Shown here one piece after another: positions 57,580 to 64,000 of a stretch of DNA of 64,000 bases. How positions within the stretch are numbered: the first letter of the stretch is position 1; each line of letters begins with the position of its first letter. The position numbers were made by a program, and so were the translations under genes. Source of the stretch: Bacteroidales bacterium (GTDB lineage: Bacteria; Bacteroidota; Bacteroidia; Bacteroidales; UBA932). A model generated the notes under the pieces. That model was not told the DNA's origin and made no database searches. It worked only from the letters and a program-made list of their open reading frames with translations. The stretch spans positions 105,118 through 169,117 of the forward strand of contig JAFVWT010000010.1 in assembly GCA_017501525.1 (NCBI GenBank), written 5' to 3'.

Positions 57580-58599
57580 ATGAATATGAATAATATAATA
57601 GTATATTGCGAAACAGATAATGGCGCTTTGTGCGATGTAAGTCTTGAGCTGTTGACCAAGGCCAGAGAGTTGGCAGGTACTTTGTCGTGTAATGTTGAGG
57701 CGTTGCTTATCGGTCATAATGTAAAAGGTTTGGCGGATGTGCTTTATTCTTATGGCGCTTCTGTTGTCCATTTGGCAGAGGATCCCAGACTTGAATTTTA
57801 CAGAACTCTCCCTTATGCTGCTATTACTATCTCCTTGTTTAAGGAGCAGAAACCTCAAATTGCCCTATTTGGTGCGACCTCAGTGGGTCGTGACCTTGCT
57901 CCAAGGGTGTCGAGTGCATTACATAGTGGATTGACAGCAGATTGTACATCTCTAGAAATTGGAGATCATCAGGATAAAGAAAAACAATACTCAAATTTGC
58001 TGTATCAGATACGTCCGGCATTCGGAGGAAATATTATTGCTACAATCATAAATCCCGAGTGTCGTCCTCAGATGGCTACCGTACGTGAGGGTGTGATGAA
58101 GAAAGAGCCTCTTTTATCACCTGTGAATGGTTCAATCCATCAGATTGATGTAAATTCAGTTCTGAGCGAAGGTGACTTTGTTGTAGAAATTATAGAGAGA
58201 GAAATTGAAGAGAGAAAGATAGATATAAAAGGCGCCCAAATAATTGTGGCAGGAGGTTTTGGTGTAGGAAGCAAAGAAAATTTCCAGCTTATATATGATT
58301 TGGCTAAGGTACTTGGTGCTGAAGTGGGTGCTTCACGTGCAGCAGTGGATGCAGGTTTTGTGGAACATGCACGTCAGATTGGTCAGACAGGTGTGACTGT
58401 AAGACCTAAACTATTTATTTCTTGTGGTATCTCAGGTCAGATTCAGCATACAGCCGGTATGGATGGATCTTCAATGATTATTTCTATCAATAATGATCCT
58501 GAGGCTCCTATCCATAAGATTGCTGACTATGCGATTGTCGGTGATTTGAATGAGGTAATTCCCAAAATCATTAAATCTTACAAACAAAACAGTAAATAA
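57580..58599 (+). CDS. etfA: electron transfer flavoprotein subunit alpha
   Basis: A 339-residue EtfA/FixB. N-terminal alpha/beta domain (VYCETDNGALCDVSLELLTK); C-terminal FAD domain with VAGGFGVGSKENFQLIYDLA, GASRAAVDAGFVEHARQIGQ, TGVTVRPKLFISCGISGQIQ and FAD-binding GMDGSSMIISINNDPEAPIH. It transfers electrons between the acyl-CoA dehydrogenase and its partner pool. A second ATG two codons in is possible. It ends 2 bp before the dehydrogenase gene. Confidence 0.95.
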   Translation: MNMNNIIVYCETDNGALCDVSLELLTKARELAGTLSCNVEALLIGHNVKGLADVLYSYGASVVHLAEDPRLEFYRTLPYAAITISLFKEQKPQIALFGATSVGRDLAPRVSSALHSGLTADCTSLEIGDHQDKEKQYSNLLYQIRPAFGGNIIATIINPECRPQMATVREGVMKKEPLLSPVNGSIHQIDVNSVLSEGDFVVEIIEREIEERKIDIKGAQIIVAGGFGVGSKENFQLIYDLAKVLGAEVGASRAAVDAGFVEHARQIGQTGVTVRPKLFISCGISGQIQHTAGMDGSSMIISINNDPEAPIHKIADYAIVGDLNEVIPKIIKSYKQNSK

Positions 58600-58601
58600 T
58601 T

Positions 58602-60302
58602 ATGGCAAATTTCTATACAGATAACAGTGACTTGAAATTCCATCTTTCGCATCCGCTGATGCAAAAGATTATTGCACTTAAGGAACAGGATTTTAAGGAT
58701 TATGGAGTATATGACTATGCTCCGGCAAATGTGGAAGATGCCCTTGATTCATACGATAAGGTATTGGAGATTTTAGGAGAGATTACAGCAGATGTACTTG
58801 CGGTAAATGCTGAAGGAGTGGATCATGATGGTCCTGTATGTGAGGGAGGCAGAGTTACATACGCGGCAGGAACTGCTGAAAATCAGAGGGCTCTTACTCA
58901 AGCTGGTGTATATGGTATGAGTCTTCCACGTGAATATGGTGGATTGAATATGTCCATGGTACCATACGTTATGTCGGCTGAGATTATCGGACGTGGAGAT
59001 GCCGGTTTTGCTAATATCTGGGGTCTTCAGGATTGTGCTGAAACTATTCATGAGTTTGCTTCTGAGGAGATTAAAAAAGAGTTTCTTCCAAGAATCAACG
59101 CTGGTGAGACTTGCTCAATGGACCTTACAGAACCCGATGCAGGAAGTGACCTTCAGGCTGTGATGTTGAAGGCTCAGTGGTCTGAGGAGAAGGGTATGTG
59201 GTTGCTCAATGGAGTGAAACGTTTTATTACTAATGGTGATGCACAGATAAAATTGGTTTTGGCCCGTAGTGAAGAGGGTACCAGAGATGGTCGTGGTCTC
59301 TCTTATTTTGTCCATGATCAGCAATGGGGTGGCGTGACTGTTCGCCGTATTGAGAACAAGCTCGGTATCAAAGGCTCTCCAACATGTGAGCTTGTCTTTA
59401 AGAATGCTCCTGCCAAATTGGTGGGAGACCGAAAATTGGGTCTTATCAAGTATGTGATGTCATTGATGAACGGTGCAAGGTTGGGTGTTGGTGCTCAGTC
59501 TGTTGGTATCTCAGAGGCAGCATATCGTGAGGCTTACAAGTATGCTCAGGAGAGAAGGCAGTTTGGAAAAGCTATTATTGAATTTCCTGCTGTATATGAA
59601 ATGTTGGGAGTAATGAAGGCCAAATTGCAGGCATCTCGTGCCATTTTATATGAAACAAGCCGTTTTGTGGATATGTACAAGGCGTATGGATTTGTTTCTG
59701 AGAGCAGAAAACTTTCTCCTGAAGAGAGAGCGGAGTATAAGAAATATTCCCGACTTGCAGATATGTTTACCCCTGTTTTGAAGATGATGGCAAGTGAGTA
59801 TTGTAACCAAAATGCTTATGATGCGATACAAGTGCACGGAGGTTCAGGTTTTATGAAAGAGTATCCTGTAGAGAGACTTTATCGAGATGCCAGAATCACC
59901 ACTATCTATGAGGGTACTTCTCAGTTGCAGGTGGTGGCAGCTATCCGTTATGTCACAACAGGTGCGTACCTTGCTCAAATCAGAGAGTATGAGAAAGTGG
60001 AAGTACGTCCTGAATTCCAATCTCTTAAGGATATGCTTATCGGAATGACTGATGAGTTTGAGAAGGCTTGTGCAGTTATATCAGAAATTCATGATAATGA
60101 GTACCTTGATTTCCACGCAAGGCGACTTGTAGAGATGGCGGCACATATTATTATGTCATATCTGTTGCTTATCGATTCTCAAAGAAGTGATGATTTTATC
60201 TCTTCTGCAAAGATTTATATTGCTAAGTCTCAAGCATGGAATAGAGAACGCTACGAGTATATTGTGAACTTCAGACCTGAGGATTTGCAATCATTCAGAT
60301 AG
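58602..60302 (+). CDS. acyl-CoA dehydrogenase
   Basis: A 566-residue FAD-dependent acyl-CoA dehydrogenase. MTEP-type FAD loop is DLTEPDAGSDLQAV; the helical domain has AYKYAQERRQFGKAI; the catalytic-base Glu lies in RITTIYEGTSQLQVVAAIRY; IQVHGGSGFMKEYPVERLYR contacts FAD. A C-terminal about 120-residue extension beyond the 380-residue MCAD core is typical of the Bacteroidota form. It oxidises acyl-CoA or, with EtfAB, may reduce enoyl-CoA. Chain length is not readable. A strong terminator follows the gene. Confidence 0.92.
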   Translation: MANFYTDNSDLKFHLSHPLMQKIIALKEQDFKDYGVYDYAPANVEDALDSYDKVLEILGEITADVLAVNAEGVDHDGPVCEGGRVTYAAGTAENQRALTQAGVYGMSLPREYGGLNMSMVPYVMSAEIIGRGDAGFANIWGLQDCAETIHEFASEEIKKEFLPRINAGETCSMDLTEPDAGSDLQAVMLKAQWSEEKGMWLLNGVKRFITNGDAQIKLVLARSEEGTRDGRGLSYFVHDQQWGGVTVRRIENKLGIKGSPTCELVFKNAPAKLVGDRKLGLIKYVMSLMNGARLGVGAQSVGISEAAYREAYKYAQERRQFGKAIIEFPAVYEMLGVMKAKLQASRAILYETSRFVDMYKAYGFVSESRKLSPEERAEYKKYSRLADMFTPVLKMMASEYCNQNAYDAIQVHGGSGFMKEYPVERLYRDARITTIYEGTSQLQVVAAIRYVTTGAYLAQIREYEKVEVRPEFQSLKDMLIGMTDEFEKACAVISEIHDNEYLDFHARRLVEMAAHIIMSYLLLIDSQRSDDFISSAKIYIAKSQAWNRERYEYIVNFRPEDLQSFR

Positions 60303-60319
60303 TTTTACAAACACAATTT

Positions 60320-60353
60320 ATAGGCAGTCATAATGTGGCTGCCTATTTTTTTT
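60320..60353 (+). terminator. intrinsic terminator after acyl-CoA dehydrogenase
   Basis: TAGGCAG and CTGCCTA form a 7-bp stem with an 11-nt loop, followed by eight T residues, 18 bp after the stop codon. Confidence 0.85.
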
Positions 60354-60438
60354 GCAAATTGCCGTTAATTTGCGAAATTTACGCGATTTGTATGTAAACA
60401 TTATGCAATTGATAAGTAATCAAATAAAAATTATAGAT

Positions 60439-61968
60439 ATGAAACTTAGAACAACTCTTTTGTCTGTTTTGTCAATGTTGGTATTGACAAGTTGTGATTG
60501 TGAAACTAAGAAACCAAAAATTGCGATTGTAGGGGTCGGAGTGGAATGTAGTACTTTTTCTCCTGCAAGGACTACTTTGGATATGTTTAGAATTTATTAT
60601 GGGGAGGATATTTACAATACTTATCCTTTCTTCAGAGATGATACGACATTGCTCTCAAAGGCTCAGTGGGTTCCAACTATAACAGCTTGGGCTACTCCGG
60701 GTGGTATGGTTACAAGGGAGTGTTATGATACATTGTTGAACCGTTCTTTGAGATTGCTTGAGGAGGGAATGCCTTATGACGGTATATTTTTGGATATTCA
60801 TGGAGCTATGAGTGTAGAAGGTCTCGATGATCCTGAAGGTGATTATATTCTTAAGATAAGAGAAGTTGTAGGAGATGATGTAATCATTTCGACTTCAATG
60901 GACCCTCATGGTTGCGTCTCACCCAGATTGGCAGAGGCTACAGATTTGATTACTTCATATAGAATGTCCCCTCATACTGACAGATATATCTCCCGTCAGA
61001 GGGCTATCGACAATTTGTTGGAACGTTTTGAGAAAAATTTAGGAAAACCAAAATACAAGGCGTGGGTTAAAGTTCCTATCTTGCTTCCGGGTGAGAAGAC
61101 ATCTACCAGGGTTGAACCTGGAAAATCTTTATATGAAGCGATTGTTCCTATCGAGCAACTTGATGGTGTCGTTGATGCAGCTATATGGATGTCATATCCT
61201 TGGGCTGATGAGCCAAGAAATCATGGTGTTGTGATGGTTGTAGGAGATAATAAAAAACAGGTTGAACAAGGTGCAAAGCAACTTGCAGAACATTTCTGGT
61301 CAATTCGCGAAAAATTTGAATTTGTGGCACCTACTGCAACCTTGGAAGAGGTGTTGGAAAATGCGTTGAAAAGTACAGTGAAACCTTACTTTATAAGTGA
61401 TATGGGTGATAATCCTACAGCAGGAGGTGCAGGAGATGTCACTTGGACTCTTGCAAAACTGCTTGACAGGCCGGAATTCAAAAAGGCTTCCGGAAAACGT
61501 TTGATCTATGCTTCAATCCCAGGTCCTAAGGTGGTTAGCGCTGCTAAAAAAGTGGGTATCGGGGGTAAAGTCAAGGAGTACGCAGGAGCTATGGTCGATG
61601 ACCGTTACCAGGGCCCGGTTCTTATCAACGGTACAGTAGAAAGAATTCTCGAGAATGGAGATAATGACTGGGTTGTTATCCGGGTTGGTTCAATGCAAGT
61701 TATTGTTACAGAGTCTCGTCAGCCTTTCCATTATGAAAGGGATTTTGATCGTCTTGATTTGAAACCACGCGAGGCTGATATTATTGTAGTGAAATTGGGT
61801 TACCTCACAGAAGAATTGTATGACATGCGTGCAGATTGGATGATGGCTCATACAAGAGGGGGTGTGGATCAGGAACTTGTGAAACTCCCTTACAAACGTT
61901 TGGAAAGACCTATTTATCCATTGGACCCAGATATGCAGGATCCTGCGTTGGAAGTGGTTTGGAGATAG
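60439..61968 (+). CDS. M81 family (MlrC-like) metallopeptidase lipoprotein
   Basis: A 509-residue lipoprotein; ATG 60439 precedes a signal with lipobox LTSC (Cys18). An open frame extends upstream to 60352 without a signal character. The body resembles MlrC: AIVGVGVECSTFSPARTTLD, FLDIHGAMSVEGLDDPEGDY, STSMDPHGCVSPRLAEATDL and SDMGDNPTAGGAGDVTW, with the His/Asp metal ligands visible. MlrC hydrolyses linearised microcystin peptides; here the substrate is unknown, probably a peptide or amide in the periplasm. It is followed by an M23 protease gene in the same direction after 25 bp. Confidence 0.85.
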   Translation: MKLRTTLLSVLSMLVLTSCDCETKKPKIAIVGVGVECSTFSPARTTLDMFRIYYGEDIYNTYPFFRDDTTLLSKAQWVPTITAWATPGGMVTRECYDTLLNRSLRLLEEGMPYDGIFLDIHGAMSVEGLDDPEGDYILKIREVVGDDVIISTSMDPHGCVSPRLAEATDLITSYRMSPHTDRYISRQRAIDNLLERFEKNLGKPKYKAWVKVPILLPGEKTSTRVEPGKSLYEAIVPIEQLDGVVDAAIWMSYPWADEPRNHGVVMVVGDNKKQVEQGAKQLAEHFWSIREKFEFVAPTATLEEVLENALKSTVKPYFISDMGDNPTAGGAGDVTWTLAKLLDRPEFKKASGKRLIYASIPGPKVVSAAKKVGIGGKVKEYAGAMVDDRYQGPVLINGTVERILENGDNDWVVIRVGSMQVIVTESRQPFHYERDFDRLDLKPREADIIVVKLGYLTEELYDMRADWMMAHTRGGVDQELVKLPYKRLERPIYPLDPDMQDPALEVVWR

Positions 61969-61993
61969 AGTAGTATAATATTCATTATTGTAT

Positions 61994-63361
61994 ATGAATT
62001 TTAAGAATCTTGATTTGAAAAGTGCCATGGTAGGGGCGCTTGCGGTGATTATCGTCATGGCACTTGTCCTGTTGGGTATTAGGGTTTTTGATGGTTGCTC
62101 AAATGAGAATTCTGAACCTCCTTTGTATGAGCAAGTGTCTGAGGCCCTTGAGGCTCAGATGGATGATTCCCCTTCCAATGATATGCCCGAACAGATAGAG
62201 GAAATAACCCGTCCCTCAGACTTTGATACTGATTTATCTGATTATGAAAGAAAGGATGGAAAGATATTGAATGGAGATTATTTTCTGACATTGATGACGC
62301 GATTAGGAGCTCCCCAAAATGTTATTTATGAGCTGGAGCATAAGTCAGAGGGGGTTTTTGATATGCGCCATCTTAAAGTCGGTTATCCTTATCAGGCCTA
62401 TTATACAAAAGGAGAACCATCAGAACTTGCATATCTGATATATGAGCAGGATAGCCGTTCTTATGTGGTATTTTCACTGATAGATTCCATCGATGTATCT
62501 ATATGTCAGAAGAAAATTCAGACTCAGGTAGAGTACATAGAGTTGGAAATATCCTCTTCATTATGGAGTGATATAATATCTCAAGGAGGACCGGGATTGC
62601 TTGCTATCAGACTCTCTGATATATATGCATGGAGTATTGACTTCTTTGGTTTGCAGAAAGGTGACTCGTTTAAGGCGGTGTATCAGGTGTCTACTCATAA
62701 TGGTTCGATTCTAGGTGTAGATAAGGTTCTATATGCAGAGTTTTTACATGGGGATGATACTTATCAGGCATATTATTATGATGATGGAAGTGGAAATTAT
62801 TATTGGAACGAGAAGGGGGAGAGTATGAGAAAGGCATTCCTTAAAGCCCCTTTGAGTTATACCCGAATCTCTTCCGGATTTTCATATAGCCGCCGACATC
62901 CTGTAACGCGTAAAGTCAGACCTCATACAGGTATAGATTACGCTGCTCCTGCAGGAACAGAGGTGATGAGTATTGGAGATGGTGTCGTAGTCTACAAGGG
63001 GTATAAGACCCAAGAGGGAAATATGGTGAAGATTAAGCATAATTCTGTATATACTTCAGCATATTTACATTTGTCAAAATATGCAAAAAATCTCAAAGTT
63101 GGGGATAGGGTCTCTCAGGGGCAGGTTATTGGATATGTCGGAAGTACAGGATATTCTACTGGTCCTCACTTGGATTTTAGAATATGGAAGAATGGTACTC
63201 CTATCAATCCACTGAAGATGGATTCACCTCCAGCTGAGCCGATATCTGAAGATAAGAAGGAAGATTTCCAAAGAAGTCAGCAGGAATCTCGTCGCGCAGC
63301 ACTTACTTTCCAAGCCAGAACCATCCTCAAACAGACAGTTGAGATCATTAAGACTCGATAG
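61994..63361 (+). CDS. M23 family peptidase (LytM-like) with HLD in place of HxH
   Basis: A 455-residue protein with one N-terminal transmembrane helix (AMVGALAVIIVMALVLLGI), a long periplasmic segment (residues 40-295), and a C-terminal LytM domain: PVTRKVRPHTGIDYAAPAGT has the HxxxD zinc ligands, YTSAYLHLSKYAKNLKVGDR follows, but the usual GPHxHF motif reads TGPHLDFRIW. The second His is Asp, so zinc binding may be altered or the domain may be a regulatory homologue, as in degenerate LytM factors. I use the ATG at 61994; a TTG two codons upstream is possible. Role: peptidoglycan hydrolysis or activation of hydrolases. Confidence 0.85.
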   Translation: MNFKNLDLKSAMVGALAVIIVMALVLLGIRVFDGCSNENSEPPLYEQVSEALEAQMDDSPSNDMPEQIEEITRPSDFDTDLSDYERKDGKILNGDYFLTLMTRLGAPQNVIYELEHKSEGVFDMRHLKVGYPYQAYYTKGEPSELAYLIYEQDSRSYVVFSLIDSIDVSICQKKIQTQVEYIELEISSSLWSDIISQGGPGLLAIRLSDIYAWSIDFFGLQKGDSFKAVYQVSTHNGSILGVDKVLYAEFLHGDDTYQAYYYDDGSGNYYWNEKGESMRKAFLKAPLSYTRISSGFSYSRRHPVTRKVRPHTGIDYAAPAGTEVMSIGDGVVVYKGYKTQEGNMVKIKHNSVYTSAYLHLSKYAKNLKVGDRVSQGQVIGYVGSTGYSTGPHLDFRIWKNGTPINPLKMDSPPAEPISEDKKEDFQRSQQESRRAALTFQARTILKQTVEIIKTR

Positions 63362-63749
63362 ATTGTTTTGGGTTTGTGGGGGAGATGTTCCTTTGAGAAG
63401 GTGGTTGGGATGGAGGGGGGTATTTACAGGTCTCGGGGATCTTTGAATCATAAAATTCAAACCTATAGCGGTCCATTTTCCTTTGGGTATCTGGTTGGCA
63501 GGAGGGAGGTGGTTTTACCTTGGAGGTGGTGGTTGGAATTGAGGGTGGTGGTATTGGGATTTTCGAAGGGTCGCGGCTTTGCTGCTTCCTTCTTTTCTAC
63601 AACCCCCAGACCCCCTTTGAAGGGGGCTTTGGTCGCTTTGCTCCGAAGAGGGGTAGTAAAAATCGAGCCAATGGCTTTACTCTTTTAAGTTCACCATTGG
63701 CTCGCTCTATTAAATGTAAAGTAGGCTGCTATTTACTTATAAAGGTAGC
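63362..63749. other. G-rich intergenic region with palindromes
   Basis: No gene is supportable; the open frames here have no family character. The first 200 bp carry many GG and GGG runs. A 16-bp palindrome, CCCCCTTTGAAGGGGG, lies at 63611-63626. A perfect 11-bp stem CGAGCCAATGG/CCATTGGCTCG at 63664-63704 could terminate the nuclease gene. AACCTATAGCGGTCC near 63460 faintly resembles a family A end but does not align further. Confidence 0.5.
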
Positions 63750-64000
63750 CTATAATTGTTCTATCTGCTCCAAAGTAAGTCCTGTGCAGGTTACAATCAT
63801 CTCTATGGAGATTCCATTTGCCTTCATCAGACGGGCGGTATCTATTTTAGCTTGTTCTCGTCCCTCTTCAATTCCTCGTTCAATTCCTTGTTCGAGCCCT
63901 TGCTGAAGTCCTTCTTCGCGTCCTTGTTGAAGCCCCTGTTGAAGTCCCTGCTGAAGTCCCTGCTGAAGCCCCTGCTCAAGTCCTTGCTCAAGCCCTTGTT
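63750..64000 (-). CDS. Rpn family recombination-promoting nuclease/putative transposase, C-terminal part
   Basis: The leftward frame enters from the right edge and ends with TAG at 63752-63750, giving 83 codons. They begin with a tandem QGLQ/QGLE repeat of about 12 units and end with RLMKANGISIEMIVTCTGLT then LEQIEQL, the typical tail of Rpn/PD-(D/E)XK nuclease transposase proteins. The nuclease domain lies outside the window. Rpn proteins cause RecA-independent recombination and have been linked to phage defence and to cells that take up DNA. The number of repeats is known to vary in this family. Confidence 0.85.
   Translation of the reverse strand, partial: QGLEQGLEQGLQQGLQQGLQQGLQQGREEGLQQGLEQGIERGIEEGREQAKIDTARLMKANGISIEMIVTCTGLTLEQIEQL
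63855..63998 (-). repeat. 12-bp tandem repeats encoding QGLQ/QGLE units
   Basis: About 12 units of four codons (Gln-Gly-Leu/Ile/Arg-Gln/Glu), which are nearly identical at DNA level over the outer half (CAGGGACTTCAG type) and decay toward the C-terminus. Nearly perfect copies suggest recent slippage. Confidence 0.85.

Noticed and set aside
63368-63688. A 106-codon rightward open frame as a gene
   Set aside because: Composition is driven by G-rich repeats, there is no family resemblance and it overlaps a palindrome and terminator-like stem.

Overview
The window is chromosomal DNA of a Bacteroidota bacterium, almost certainly order Bacteroidales; the family cannot be fixed from the sequence. 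Supporting marks are the serC-serA-DUF1015 operon with a lysine-type SerA, pyrB-pyrI, menaquinone (MenA), many lipoproteins with an SSC-type lipobox, a TonB-dependent receptor with a carboxypeptidase-regulatory-like N-terminus, DUF4834 and HU-CCDC81 proteins, and promoters of the Bacteroidota form TTTG-N19-TAnnTTTG. The base composition is moderately AT-rich. No prophage, insertion sequence, conjugative module or CRISPR array is visible.

Layout. 1-17.6 kb is read entirely leftward: a VOC protein (cut by the window edge), an SDR oxidoreductase, a tripartite RND efflux pump, an NhaP2-like antiporter/DUF362 ferredoxin/MenA operon, a nucleotidyltransferase, the serine operon, pyrBI and a YigZ protein. 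From 17.8 kb most genes run rightward: pRiA4b-ORF3-like protein and miaA; recQ (leftward); an agmatinase-family enzyme, nhaA and an FKBP lipoprotein; a DUF3352-like protein, DUF4834, an acyl-CoA ligase, a dCMP deaminase-like enzyme and an S41 protease; an OmpA-like protein with two paralogous coiled-coil lipoproteins; tRNA-Leu; a GH2 beta-galactosidase; metG; tRNA-Asn; a TauE-like permease; dnaG and cutC; sppA; a putative copper-handling operon (Cys-rich protein, TonB receptor, HMA protein); an NfnAB pair followed by EtfBA and acyl-CoA dehydrogenase; an M81 lipoprotein and an M23 protease; and at the right edge the C-terminal part of an Rpn-type nuclease.

How the genes work together. NfnAB, EtfBA and the acyl-CoA dehydrogenase form a flavin-based electron-transfer block linking NAD(P)H, ferredoxin and acyl-CoA pools. 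MenA and two cation/proton antiporters fit anaerobic, menaquinone-based energetics. The rest is housekeeping (serine, pyrimidine, tRNA modification, replication priming, protein quality control) and cell-envelope functions.

Most unusual. (1) A dispersed intergenic repeat family (family A), with eight recognisable copies and one remnant in this window. Its ends are inverted repeats (CTTCTATA...TATAGAAG) and its middle is a hairpin whose sequence changes while pairing is kept. Eight of nine copies are read in the same direction as the gene upstream, often starting within 20 nt of a stop codon and ending 10-30 nt before the next start codon. (2) A second 117-119 bp family (family B) with 14-bp terminal inverted repeats, two copies. 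(3) An in-frame TAA at codon 233 of an otherwise intact pyrB. All calls rest on reading the sequence; no database search was possible.
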